Virus record (IMG/VR): IMGVR_UViG_3300023108_000055 | Location: 1 to 41,985 of that record | Strand: one strand, 5' to 3' | Source of the DNA: a virus | DNA length: 41,985 bases | In this document: piece after piece, positions 17,170 through 24,960 of the stretch | Numbering within the stretch: position 1 is the first letter of the stretch | Layout of the letters: every line of letters starts with the position of its first letter | The notes under the pieces: generated by a model | The model's input: the letters and a program-made list of their open reading frames with translations, nothing else | What the model was told of the DNA's origin: nothing | Database searches by the model: none | Made by a program: the position numbers and the translations under genes

Positions 17170-18040
17170 TGGTTATGTTTTTAGAGACGAAGCGCAAAAG
17201 GCACAAGTAAAAACGTGGATAAAAGACAAAACAATTCCGCATTTATTGTTCAGCGGCAACGCAGGAATAGGAAAAACAACTCTAGCAAAACTATTGTTCA
17301 ACGAACTAGAAGTAAACGACTTAGATATTTTAGAAATAAACGCTAGTCGTACAAATAGTGTAGACGATGTAAGAGATAAAATTGTTAACTTTGTACAAAT
17401 GATCCCATTTGGGGACTTTAAGGTTGTATTACTAGATGAAGCAGATTACTTATCACCAAACGCTCAAGCAGCTCTCCGTGGGGTTATGGAGGAGTATCAT
17501 ACTACTGCTCGTTTCATTCTTACTTGTAACTATCCAAATCGTATTATACCCGCTTTGCATAGTAGGTGTCAAGGTTTCCACATTGCTAAAATTGACCAAA
17601 CTGAGTTCACGGCTAGAGTTGCTGAAATCCTTATCACTGAAGGTGTTACTCCAGATTTGGATACGCTCGATACGTATGTAAAAGCAACATATCCAGACTT
17701 GCGCAAGTGTATCAATACTGTACAAATGAATAGTGTTGACGGTGTGCTGAACAAACCCAATGAAGGCGACACTGGCGAAAGCGACTGGAAACTGGATATG
17801 GTTGAACTGTTTAAAGCAGGCAAGATTCAAGAAGCACGTAAACTATTGTGCGGTGCAATACGTCCAGAAGAGATGGAAGAAGTGTATCGCTGGCTATATG
17901 ACAACATAGAACTGTTCGGCGACGAAGAAAAACAAGATACAGCAGTGCTTACTATCAAGCAAGGAATGGTAGATCATACACTTGTTGTTGATCCAGAAAT
18001 AAATTTAGCAGCTACATTAATTAGACTTGCGAGAATTTAA
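17126..18040 (+). CDS. gp44: Sliding-clamp loader large subunit (gp44-like AAA+ ATPase)
   Basis: A 304-residue AAA+ protein (T4 gp44 is 319). It opens with the clamp-loader signature LWVEKYRPKTVDGYV. Walker A is GNAGIGKTT (residues 44-52), Walker B is LLDEADYL (101-108), sensor 1 lies in LTCNYPNRII, and the SRC arginine-finger motif is at 145-147. Gp44 forms a tetramer with one gp62 to load the gp45 clamp for gp43 polymerase. The only start that gives the conserved N-terminus is TTG 17126, preceded by CGGAGA at good SD distance inside the upstream ORF. A rare start with coupling could set stoichiometry. No gp62-like gene follows; a sulfotransferase-like gene does. Confidence 0.93.
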   Translation: MKDLWVEKYRPKTVDGYVFRDEAQKAQVKTWIKDKTIPHLLFSGNAGIGKTTLAKLLFNELEVNDLDILEINASRTNSVDDVRDKIVNFVQMIPFGDFKVVLLDEADYLSPNAQAALRGVMEEYHTTARFILTCNYPNRIIPALHSRCQGFHIAKIDQTEFTARVAEILITEGVTPDLDTLDTYVKATYPDLRKCINTVQMNSVDGVLNKPNEGDTGESDWKLDMVELFKAGKIQEARKLLCGAIRPEEMEEVYRWLYDNIELFGDEEKQDTAVLTIKQGMVDHTLVVDPEINLAATLIRLARI

Positions 18041-18921
18041 TGAGTAAAGTTGGTGTTTATTTTCATATACCACGCACTGGAGGTACCTTTGTAAATCACG
18101 CAGTAGGCAATTGGTTATCGGATGAGCATTGGCAAACACACTATAATTACACCGAAAATAGTAGTATGCTAGAAGCTCAACAGCGTATGATACCTAATTT
18201 AGCTAACAGAACACAAGAGCAGTGTGATAATTTAAAAATCATAAGCGGTCATAGTGTAAATAGTCAAAGCCATCATTGGATAAAAGGTCACAGAACACCT
18301 CTATATTTTACAACTATACGTGATCCAATTGAAAGAGTATTGTCAAGTTATAATTACAAACGAACAAAAGCAATAAAATTACAAGATCCTATTGCTTTTT
18401 CCCATATCGCTCCTGTGTTAGACACTGGTCCTCGTGATGCACTTAAAAATTATAATGATTATGATACACTTTTTGAATATGCCTTAGACTGCACACCAGA
18501 AATTAATTTACAATCTAAATGGCTTGTAAAAAGTTTTTTTGACTACAATTATCATACACAAAAATTTGAAACAAAATCTATAAATGAATTAAATGTATCA
18601 TTAGTTACTGATAATGAACAAACCTTTCCTTATTGGATGTGTGTAGAAACTGTACTAGATAATCGTATTATTGATAATTGTATAGAACAGCTTTGGTTTT
18701 TAGGGGACTTTGTTAACCTAGAAAATGATACAAAAACTATTTGCCAACATTTAGGCTTGACCTACAACTCAGTAGATAAATTACAACATAACTCTTCGTT
18801 TTTACCTAGGTGGACATTAGACGAAGTAAAACAACAATCAGATTATAATCATTTAGTAAATCTATTTGCAAACGATTATTATCTATATGAAAAAGCAAAA
18901 GCTTTTAGGATGAAACTATGA
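18040..18921 (+). CDS. P-loop sulfotransferase family protein
   Basis: A 293-residue protein starting at a TAATG junction with gp44. [18 protein letters not shown] (residues ~6-23) is the 5'-phosphosulfate-binding loop, in the HIPRTGGT form typical of carbohydrate (2-O/heparan-type) sulfotransferases. [16 protein letters not shown] (residues ~91-106) is the 3'-phosphate-binding motif, with Arg94 and a Ser near 102-103. The family transfers sulfate from PAPS to sugars, lipids or proteins. There is no signal peptide or membrane segment, so it would act in the cytoplasm on precursor glycans or virion proteins. Its place between clamp loader and ferredoxin is unusual. The substrate is unknown. 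Confidence 0.75.
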   Translation: MSKVGVYFHIPRTGGTFVNHAVGNWLSDEHWQTHYNYTENSSMLEAQQRMIPNLANRTQEQCDNLKIISGHSVNSQSHHWIKGHRTPLYFTTIRDPIERVLSSYNYKRTKAIKLQDPIAFSHIAPVLDTGPRDALKNYNDYDTLFEYALDCTPEINLQSKWLVKSFFDYNYHTQKFETKSINELNVSLVTDNEQTFPYWMCVETVLDNRIIDNCIEQLWFLGDFVNLENDTKTICQHLGLTYNSVDKLQHNSSFLPRWTLDEVKQQSDYNHLVNLFANDYYLYEKAKAFRMKL

Positions 18922-19265
18922 CTTACTTAGTGACTGAAAATTGTATAAAATGTAAACATATGGATTGTGTAGAGGTTTGTCCTGTAGACTGTTTCTACGA
19001 AGGTGAAAATTTCCTAGTCATTAATCCTGATGAGTGTATTGATTGCGGAGTTTGTGAACCAGAATGTCCTGTTGATGCAATTGTTCCTGATCATTCAATA
19101 CAAGACGCTGATAAGTGGAATGAAATTAATTTGAAATATAGTTTAATCTGGCCTAATATTACACAATCGAGGCAAGAAGATGTGCCTGTAGACGCAAAAG
19201 AATGGGACGGGGTTCCTAATAAGTTTGCAGAGCATTTTAGCGAGGCACCGGGAAAGGGTGATTAA
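18918..19265 (+). CDS. fdxA: Seven-iron (3Fe-4S/4Fe-4S) ferredoxin, FdxA type
   Basis: A 115-residue protein with nine N-terminal cysteines at 9, 12, 17, 21, 25, 40, 43, 46 and 50, in the same order and spacing as Azotobacter ferredoxin I. CxxCxxxxCxxxCP supplies most 3Fe-4S ligands plus one 4Fe-4S ligand, and [13 protein letters not shown] supplies the rest. The C-terminal extension ([22 protein letters not shown]) is also characteristic of FdxA. This is bacterial FdxA, not the plant-type PetF known from cyanophages. It carries low-potential electrons to host reductases; the partner is unknown. The gene overlaps the sulfotransferase (ATGA) and DHFR (TAATG) genes, so it sits inside the nucleotide operon. 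It was probably acquired from a proteobacterial host. Confidence 0.92.
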   Translation: MTYLVTENCIKCKHMDCVEVCPVDCFYEGENFLVINPDECIDCGVCEPECPVDAIVPDHSIQDADKWNEINLKYSLIWPNITQSRQEDVPVDAKEWDGVPNKFAEHFSEAPGKGD

Positions 19266-19750
19266 TGATAAAAGCAATTTTAGCCTGCGACGAACAAGGC
19301 GGCGTCAGTAAAAACGGAACATTACCGTGGCCAAATAACAAAAAAGATTTGTCTTGGTTTAGAGATAACACCCGTGGACATATAGTAGTGATGGGATCTA
19401 CTACTTGGGAAGATCCGCATATGCCAAGACCTTTACCTAAAAGGGTCAACGTACTTGTTACTAGTCGAGAAGATGAATATCCAGGAGCCCACGGTTATAT
19501 CAACGGAGATCTAAATGCACATTTAAGAAGTTTAGAAATTGAATCTCCTGGTTTAATAACTTGGGTGATCGGCGGACCAAATATTGTAGAACAAAGTTTA
19601 GGTGTAATTGACGAATTTTATTTAAGTCGCATTCCGGGCGATTACGACTGCGATACACACTTGCCAATGAAGAAAATTGAAACACTATTTAAAGTAAAAT
19701 GGGAAGACGAACACCCAGAAGTTAAGTTCCAAATATTGGAGAAAAGATGA
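19265..19750 (+). CDS. folA: Dihydrofolate reductase
   Basis: A 161-residue protein of normal DHFR length. KAILACDEQGGVSKNGTLPWP gives the N-terminal strand and substrate/Met20-loop region (W of LPW present). VVMGSTTWED supplies the M-G-x-x-T-W/F-E motif that binds NADPH. RVNVLVTSRE and WVIGGPNIVEQSL (GG cofactor-binding motif) follow in the right order. It reduces dihydrofolate made by the adjacent thymidylate synthase back to tetrahydrofolate, as T4 frd does beside td. TAATG overlap with the ferredoxin gene and a 4-base overlap with thyA indicate strict co-translation. Confidence 0.93.
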   Translation: MIKAILACDEQGGVSKNGTLPWPNNKKDLSWFRDNTRGHIVVMGSTTWEDPHMPRPLPKRVNVLVTSREDEYPGAHGYINGDLNAHLRSLEIESPGLITWVIGGPNIVEQSLGVIDEFYLSRIPGDYDCDTHLPMKKIETLFKVKWEDEHPEVKFQILEKR

Positions 19751-20613
19751 AACAATATCTTGATGCACTAAAATACATTTTAGAGGATGGCAAAGAGCGT
19801 AACGATAGAACTGGTGTAGGAACACTAGGTGTATTTGGATATCAAATGCGTTTCGATTTGCGCAACGAGTTTCCAGCAGTCACTACAAAAAAACTTGCGT
19901 GGCGCAGTGTAGTAAGTGAACTACTATGGATGCTAGAAGGGTCTAGTGACGAACGTAGACTTGCTGAAATACACTACGGTAAGCCTAGAGAAGAACTAGT
20001 AGGCAAAACTACTATCTGGACTGCTAACGCAGACAAGCAAGGTAAAGAACTTGGATATGTTAATGACGACAAAACTAAAGACCTAGGTCCTGTATATGGA
20101 CATCAATGGCGTACTTGGGATGCACAACTTGGTTTTGTAGATCAAATTGCAGAAGTGCTTGAAAATTTATATTACAATCCAGAAAGCCGCAGACATATTG
20201 TAAGTGCCTGGAATGCTGATAGAGTAAATGTAATGGCACTTCCGCCTTGTCATACATTGTTCCAATTTCACGTACAAGACGGTGAACTAAGTTGTCAACT
20301 TTATCAGCGTTCGGCAGATATGTTCTTAGGTGTACCATTTAATATTGCAAGTTATAGTTTACTTACTAATATGTTTGCACAACTACTAAATTTAAAAGTA
20401 GGCGATTTTGTATGGACAGGCGGCGACTGTCATATCTATCAAAATCATATGGAACAAGTAAACGAACAAATTACTAGAGAACCTAGAAAAGGTCCTATAT
20501 TAGAAATGCCCAAGTTTACAAATCTAGATGAGCTTGTAAACACTACTCCTAACCAATACATACTACACGGGTATGAACCTATGGATAGTATTAAAGCACC
20601 TATGGCGGTATAA
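19747..20613 (+). CDS. thyA: Thymidylate synthase (ThyA type)
   Basis: A 288-residue classical ThyA. Motifs include RNDRTGVGTLGVFGYQMRF (phosphate-binding Arg), FPAVTTKKLAWRSVVSELLW, DLGPVYGHQWRTW, and the active-site loop MALPPCHTLFQF with the nucleophilic Cys. QLYQRSADMFLGVPFNIASY contributes the dUMP-binding Arg, and VWTGGDCHIYQNHMEQ the conserved DxHxYxNH. It converts dUMP and methylene-THF to dTMP and DHF, which the DHFR upstream recycles; the dCMP deaminase downstream supplies dUMP. It is uninterrupted, unlike T4 td, which carries a group I intron. Confidence 0.96.
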   Translation: MKQYLDALKYILEDGKERNDRTGVGTLGVFGYQMRFDLRNEFPAVTTKKLAWRSVVSELLWMLEGSSDERRLAEIHYGKPREELVGKTTIWTANADKQGKELGYVNDDKTKDLGPVYGHQWRTWDAQLGFVDQIAEVLENLYYNPESRRHIVSAWNADRVNVMALPPCHTLFQFHVQDGELSCQLYQRSADMFLGVPFNIASYSLLTNMFAQLLNLKVGDFVWTGGDCHIYQNHMEQVNEQITREPRKGPILEMPKFTNLDELVNTTPNQYILHGYEPMDSIKAPMAV

Positions 20614-21350
20614 TGTTCAAAAAGAAGTACGATATATATTTTGAAACAGACAACTATGCTGTGCGTAAGTATGCGCCAATAGGATTAGCTAAAGATTTTG
20701 TTCCTGAAAAATTTAAAAATATGGAACCATTTGTTAAAAAAGAAAAACATATGATAGACAGTATTAAAACTGTTAAAGCGTGTCCTGGTATATCTGAATA
20801 CATTGGGTTAGGTTATGTAATTCCAGCTTGGTGCGATATGGAATTTTATCCTGACGAATATGGGCAGGTAGGAGCAAGGTACAGCGATCCTTCTTATGGA
20901 CACGCATATCATTACCCAGAACAAATGGCAGATTTTAAAGAAGATAAATTTAAATTTCGTACGCCAATAAAATTAGATAATCCTTGGTACACTTACTCTG
21001 AACCAGGCTGGAGTTTATTATACCTGCCAATGCTATACCACGAAGAAAAAAACTGGGAAGCAGTACCGGGCATAATTGATCACGATGTTGGTGCGTTGAG
21101 AAGCCCTATTAATATTATGTTAAAAGAACCTAAAGAAACTTTTATCAAACAAGGGGAACCAATAGTGCAAGTTGTTCCTATTTATAGACAAGATGTCAAT
21201 GTACGAACCCGCGATCTTAATGAAACTACATTAAAGCGGAACAAAAGTGTATATACAATGTTTGCAATGTCTTTTAAGGGCTGGACTAAGTATATGAAAA
21301 AACACAAAAGGTACAATATAGATACTTTTGATACTGACTTACCTAAATGA
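20613..21350 (+). CDS. Conserved phage protein of unknown function (paralogue of the 37854 gene)
   Basis: A 245-residue soluble protein. It contains a CPGISEYIGLGYVIPAWCDMEF block (residues ~55-76, given here in part), an aromatic middle (YGHAYHYPEQM), GWSLLYLPMLYHE, and SPINIMLKE...FIKQGEPIVQVVPIYR near residues 165-195. The second half resembles a beta-sandwich or jelly-roll. The order CP-x(n)-G-[YF]-V-[IV] / L.Y.PM.YHE / I.IML.......G.P..QV.P.YR recurs in degenerate form in the gene at 37854-38606, so I read them as distant paralogues. It is fused by a one-base overlap to thyA, so it belongs to the early or metabolic operon. No catalytic motif was recognised. Confidence 0.6.
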   Translation: MFKKKYDIYFETDNYAVRKYAPIGLAKDFVPEKFKNMEPFVKKEKHMIDSIKTVKACPGISEYIGLGYVIPAWCDMEFYPDEYGQVGARYSDPSYGHAYHYPEQMADFKEDKFKFRTPIKLDNPWYTYSEPGWSLLYLPMLYHEEKNWEAVPGIIDHDVGALRSPINIMLKEPKETFIKQGEPIVQVVPIYRQDVNVRTRDLNETTLKRNKSVYTMFAMSFKGWTKYMKKHKRYNIDTFDTDLPK

Positions 21351-21583
21351 AACATATTAGTGCTTTTTTTGATCGTGTAGAAGAGCCATTTGAAAAATTT
21401 GCTTGGTTTCCTGTAAAAAGTAGTTTTAGCAAAAAGCGTATTTGGCTTAAAAAATATATCGAATTACATATATACTTTGATGAAACAGGAAGACCTCCTA
21501 TACAAGGACGTAGTTGGATTCTACGTTATACTCAAAATGAATATTTACTATATTTGTTAAAGAAAGGAAAAAATGAAGGATAA
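21347..21583 (+). CDS. Small basic/aromatic protein of unknown function
   Basis: A 78-residue ORF in an ATGA overlap with the upstream gene, ending 11 bases inside the dCMP deaminase frame. The sequence is basic and aromatic (ISAFFDRVEEPFEKFAWFPV, KKRIWLKKYIELHIYFDE, then GRPPIQGRSWILRYTQNEYLLY). It reads as a small alpha/beta fold with no membrane segment. The tight overlaps on both sides support it as a genuine gene. No family was recognised. Confidence 0.6.
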   Translation: MKHISAFFDRVEEPFEKFAWFPVKSSFSKKRIWLKKYIELHIYFDETGRPPIQGRSWILRYTQNEYLLYLLKKGKNEG

Positions 21584-22010
21584 GTTTATTACCGCATATA
21601 TGGATGTTGCAGAACGCTTTGCACAACTAAGTTCAGCAAAGCGACTGCAAGTAGGTGCGATTGTTGTAAAAGATGATCGAATTATCTCTATTGGATATAA
21701 TGGTATGCCTAGCGGATGGAATAATTGTTGTGAAGAATGGGACGGTGAGGACGAATGGGGCAACACCATTTGGAAAAGTAAAAAGGAAGTACTTCACGCT
21801 GAAACCAACGCAATTGCTAAACTTGCCCGATCACCCGAAAGCGGCGAAGGGGCTGCTATCTTTATTACACACGCACCTTGTATAGATTGTGCTAAACTGA
21901 TCTATCAAAGTGGAATAGCCACTGTGTACTACAAAAATGAATATCGTAGCACACAGGGCATTGATTTTTTGACAAAGTCAGGTGTTGTTATTCATCACCA
22001 TAAACCTTAA
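21573..22010 (+). CDS. dCMP/cytidine deaminase family protein (deoxycytidylate deaminase)
   Basis: A 145-residue protein. ERFAQLSSAKRLQVGAIVVK and IISIGYNGMPSGWNNCCEEW form the N-terminal substrate region. HAETNAI is the zinc-binding HAE motif, and ITHAPCIDCAKLIYQSGI supplies PCxxC. T4 cd (193 residues) has the same fold with a regulatory insertion; this version is shorter. It converts dCMP to dUMP for ThyA. SD AAAGGA lies at the correct distance before ATG 21573. The 3' end overlaps the end of the convergent phoH by 23 bp, so the two transcripts are antisense at their tails. Confidence 0.92.
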   Translation: MKDKFITAYMDVAERFAQLSSAKRLQVGAIVVKDDRIISIGYNGMPSGWNNCCEEWDGEDEWGNTIWKSKKEVLHAETNAIAKLARSPESGEGAAIFITHAPCIDCAKLIYQSGIATVYYKNEYRSTQGIDFLTKSGVVIHHHKP

Positions 22011-22707
22011 GAACTTCTTTTACTGCATTGTGTCTTTCAATGTCGCCCTGTCCAAAGTTCACTATGTCTATAAAGTTTGCTGTTGAATTAAATAGACGGT
22101 TAGTAAAATCAATCAGACCATTATCTTTAAGTCTGTCTGCTTGTGCTAAGTCGCCTGTAACAGCCATCATTGAATTTTCTCCTAGTCTTGTTAATAACAT
22201 TTTCATTTGACTAGGTGTTGCATTTTGCATTTCGTCTGCTAGTATGAATGCATTTTTGAATGTTCGTCCGCGCATATAAGCAAGCGGAGCTATTTCTATA
22301 ATACCTTCTTCTATCATACCCTCTATTTGTTTAGCATCAAAATATTCACGCAAAACATCAAATATAGGCCTTGTCCACGGTGCCATTTTTTGTTCTAGCG
22401 TACCCGGTAAGAAGCCTAAATCTTCGTCAACTGACACTGCTGGTCTTGTGACGATAATTTTGTCTACTTTGCCTTCTTTAAATTGTTTAACTGCTACCTG
22501 CACGGCTAATAAAGTTTTACCCGTACCTGCAGGGCCGATACCGAAAACTATGTCTTTGGTTTCGTCTAACAGTTTTAGTACATATTGTTCTTGATTTTTG
22601 TTTCTTGGAAGTATAGTTACATCTTGTTTTTTGTTGAATGGTTTAAAGTCAACTACGTTTGAGTAGTTATTTGAATGCTGCCGCGCAGCCTTTCTTTTAG
22701 CACCCAT
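21988..22707 (-). CDS. phoH: PhoH-like P-loop ATPase
   Basis: A 239-residue PhoH, the only - strand gene in the window. The start is the ATG at 22705-22707 (MGAKRKAARQ), because AGGAGG (22715-22720 on the complement) is a near-perfect SD for it. An in-frame ATG 11 codons upstream would place that SD inside the gene. Motifs: RNKNQEQYVLKLLD, Walker A GIGPAGTGKTLLA, VTRPAV, LGFLPGTLEQKM, and Walker B-like AFILADEMQNATPSQMKMLLTRLG. PhoH ATPases are very common in marine phages; the role, possibly RNA-related or phosphate-stress-linked, is unsettled. Inverted repeats lie in its leader. Confidence 0.93.
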   Translation of the reverse strand: MGAKRKAARQHSNNYSNVVDFKPFNKKQDVTILPRNKNQEQYVLKLLDETKDIVFGIGPAGTGKTLLAVQVAVKQFKEGKVDKIIVTRPAVSVDEDLGFLPGTLEQKMAPWTRPIFDVLREYFDAKQIEGMIEEGIIEIAPLAYMRGRTFKNAFILADEMQNATPSQMKMLLTRLGENSMMAVTGDLAQADRLKDNGLIDFTNRLFNSTANFIDIVNFGQGDIERHNAVKEVLKVYGDE

Positions 22708-22746
22708 TAAGTGTCCTCCTTTGGATGTGGAGTAGAACATCTGCTC

Positions 22747-22783
22747 GTAGGAGCAATTGTCCTACAAAGTATTTACCATACTT
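22747..22783 (-). promoter_or_regulatory. Two tandem inverted repeats in the phoH leader
   Basis: GTAGGA-7-TCCTAC (22747-22765) and AAGTAT-5-ATACTT (22767-22783) are perfect 6-bp inverted repeats one base apart. They lie 40-76 bp upstream of the phoH start and between phoH and the divergent late promoter at 22821. They could be an operator pair or a leader hairpin. No U-tract follows on either strand, so a classical terminator is unlikely. No convincing sigma70 promoter for phoH was found. Confidence 0.45.
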
Positions 22784-22820
22784 ACACAAGAAAAAAAGTA
22801 TTTGTTATCTCTGTAAATAC

Positions 22821-22828
22821 GATAAATA
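22821..22828 (+). promoter_or_regulatory. T4-type late promoter motif (GATAAATA)
   Basis: GATAAATA lies 26 bp before ATG 22855 in the 147-bp divergent region between phoH and the next + strand genes. It would drive the two unknown proteins and the lysis genes. Confidence 0.7.
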
Positions 22829-22854
22829 AGTATAGCTAAGATTGGATTTATAAT

Positions 22855-23379
22855 ATGCACGATGTAATGGACATAATAAAAAACGTTGAGTCTATATATG
22901 AGTCAAACACATCATTTCAAGTTTTGAAAGATTTTGAAAGAGTTTTAGATGATCTTGATTTATATGTATATACAAATTGGAAAGACGGAGAAATAGCCGA
23001 AGGTCCAGTAATTGATAGACACTGGGTAACAGTAAGCTTTTTTTGGCCAGAAGCAAATATGCCAGATCCAATGGGCGGTAAACGTCTATTAGATTATGAT
23101 TGTAAAGTGCGTTACAAAAAGAGTCATTTAATCGAGCCACGTAAAATTGAATCACCTGATGATATTAGACCGGGGACCAAAAAAGGCAAACTAGACCGTA
23201 ATCCGATTTGGGTAGTTGAAATTCAAATGCCTAAAAAACTTATTGCAGACATTTATACAGGTTATATAGAAGATGCCTTCATAGAACCTACACAAGCACC
23301 TGCTCCGGCACCCGAACAACAGCCTGCAGAAGATGCAGCGGCAGCACCGGACACTGAAGCAGAAGGAGCAACAATATAA
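22855..23379 (+). CDS. Conserved marine phage protein, probable late/virion protein, unknown function
   Basis: A 174-residue protein. The N-terminal helix (MDIIKNVESIYESNTSFQVL) and a compact domain (LYVYTNWKDGEIAEGPVIDRHWVTVSFFWP) are followed by MPDPMGGKRLLDYDCKVRYKK and PIWVVEIQMPKKLIADIYTGYIE. The C-terminal 30 residues are a Pro/Ala/Glu low-complexity tail. No catalytic motif was recognised. A late promoter and the overlap with the following gene (TAATG) suggest late expression and a shared function, possibly head or neck assembly; that role is inference. Confidence 0.6.
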   Translation: MHDVMDIIKNVESIYESNTSFQVLKDFERVLDDLDLYVYTNWKDGEIAEGPVIDRHWVTVSFFWPEANMPDPMGGKRLLDYDCKVRYKKSHLIEPRKIESPDDIRPGTKKGKLDRNPIWVVEIQMPKKLIADIYTGYIEDAFIEPTQAPAPAPEQQPAEDAAAAPDTEAEGATI

Positions 23380-24098
23380 TGTCTTTAAAGCAACACGATT
23401 TGAGAGACTTAGTAGATCACATAGTTGAAATTGACTCATACAAAAGTAAAATGGGTGCCGATAAAGATATTGTTACTTTGGCATTTTCTACAAAAACTTT
23501 AGAAAGTGCTCAAGACTTATCTACTTTTTTTGAAAAAGGTTATAATTTTGTGCTTGATGCTGATGCTACAAAAGGTGAACAGTCAGACGGTACATACAAA
23601 GTATTTGTTGAACTTGAAAGAAATAGACAAGTTAGTGAAAATATAATGGAAATTATGAACGGAGTAACAAATCTGACAGCTATTGAAGATATGAAATTCC
23701 GTTACTATAAAAATTGGAAAAGCAAAGCAATAAGTCAAGAAACACTTGAAGATTCTATTCCTACTGATCCAGATGACTACGGTTTGAAGGTAACAGAATC
23801 TAATATGGATAATTATAAAAACTTTTTTAATCGTAGCTTTGTAGAAGATGTGTATATGGAAGACGATATGCTTATAATTAAGAAAGCATATGCAGATCCT
23901 GTTGCATTTAACTTTGTAGACTTTGGACCTACGCAACAAACATTAGATTCTATTAAAGAATCTTTTAACGCAGATGACTTTGCGGAAATTATTTTTCTTT
24001 CTAAGTACATCGGCGACTACAACATTACTAAATACGGTAGCAAGCTCACTTTCGAAAACGAAGGACATACGCTTGTACTCGAAAGAGTTGTTGTATAA
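23379..24098 (+). CDS. Conserved marine phage protein, partner of upstream gene, unknown function
   Basis: A 239-residue soluble protein with no transmembrane segment. Features: DLRDLVDHIVEIDSYKSKMG, the strand/helix text DIVTLAFSTKTLESAQDLSTFFE, FVLDADATKGEQSDGTYKVF and LERNRQVSENIMEIMNGV, then a C-terminal half with DPVAFNFVDFGP and FAEIIFLSKYIGDYNI. Its ATG overlaps the upstream stop by one base and the endolysin follows 10 bases downstream, so it is in a late operon. The first half looks like a small alpha/beta domain resembling a ferredoxin-like fold. I do not recognise the family. Confidence 0.6.
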   Translation: MSLKQHDLRDLVDHIVEIDSYKSKMGADKDIVTLAFSTKTLESAQDLSTFFEKGYNFVLDADATKGEQSDGTYKVFVELERNRQVSENIMEIMNGVTNLTAIEDMKFRYYKNWKSKAISQETLEDSIPTDPDDYGLKVTESNMDNYKNFFNRSFVEDVYMEDDMLIIKKAYADPVAFNFVDFGPTQQTLDSIKESFNADDFAEIIFLSKYIGDYNITKYGSKLTFENEGHTLVLERVVV

Positions 24099-24108
24099 AG
24101 GATAAAAA

Positions 24109-24957
24109 ATGGCAGTAGAAGATTTTGGCTTTGAATTCACCGAAGAAATGGTGATAGAGTTGCTTCGCGGAAACGAGGAAGCAGAAGATTGGTATGACGC
24201 AATGTGCGAAATACTACCATTATGGGAAGTAGATTCTGCAGAAAGAGTAGCAATGTTTATTGCACAGTGCGGACACGAATCTAATAACTTTAAAGTACTA
24301 AGTGAAAACTTAAACTACAGTGCAAAAGCACTTAATGCAATTTTCCCAAAATATTTTGAAAGGGCAGGTAGAGATGCTCAAGAATATCACAGACAACCTC
24401 GCAAAATTGCGAATGTTATTTACGCAGATAGAATGGACAATGGCGATACAGATTCCGGTGATGGCTGGAGATTTAGGGGTGGTGGCATACTACAACTCAC
24501 AGGTAGATACAATTATACAAAATTTGGAGAAGAAGTAGAAATGTCACCAGAAGAAGCAGTAGAATATGTGCGCACCAAAAAAGGCGCACTAGATAGTGCT
24601 TGCTGGTTCTGGGATACAAATAACTTAAATAAGTATGCAGACGCAATGGACATCAAAGGTGCTACAAAACGCATCAACGGTGGATATATTGGTTTAGAAG
24701 ATCGCGAAAAACACTACAAACACGCTATGGAAGTACTAGGCGGCGATTGGGAACCTGCTGCTATTGTGTACGAAACAGTGCGTTTAGGATCAAAAGGACC
24801 AACTGTACGTGCGGTACAGGAAGAATTAGAAATTGGTGCAGACGGTGTCTTTGGCAGAGGCACAGAAGCACACGTAAAAGCTTGGCAGGAAGAAAACGGT
24901 CTAACAGCAGACGGTATTATGGGTCCTGCAAGCCTTAAATTAATGTTCGAGGGTTAA
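24109..24957 (+). CDS. Endolysin: GH19 chitinase-like lysozyme with C-terminal peptidoglycan-binding domain
   Basis: A 282-residue protein. The GH19 domain spans residues ~10-215. AQCGHESNNFKVLSENLNYS carries the two acidic residues expected in GH19 lysozymes (Glu57 and Glu66). GWRFRGGGILQLTGRYNY and ATKRINGGYIGLEDR are further family motifs. Residues ~220-282 form a PG_binding_1 module (LGSKGPTVRAVQEEL, GVFGRGTEAHVKAWQ, GLTADGIMGPASL). It has no signal peptide, so export would need a holin. Spanin genes follow immediately. T4 uses a different enzyme (gpe, GH24), so the lysis module here is distinct from T4. Confidence 0.93.
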   Translation: MAVEDFGFEFTEEMVIELLRGNEEAEDWYDAMCEILPLWEVDSAERVAMFIAQCGHESNNFKVLSENLNYSAKALNAIFPKYFERAGRDAQEYHRQPRKIANVIYADRMDNGDTDSGDGWRFRGGGILQLTGRYNYTKFGEEVEMSPEEAVEYVRTKKGALDSACWFWDTNNLNKYADAMDIKGATKRINGGYIGLEDREKHYKHAMEVLGGDWEPAAIVYETVRLGSKGPTVRAVQEELEIGADGVFGRGTEAHVKAWQEENGLTADGIMGPASLKLMFEG

Positions 24958-24960
24958 ATT

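Noticed and set aside
22747-22783. Rho-independent terminator between phoH and the next gene
   Set aside because: Neither inverted repeat is followed by a T-run on either strand at terminator distance, and both lie upstream of phoH rather than after a gene.
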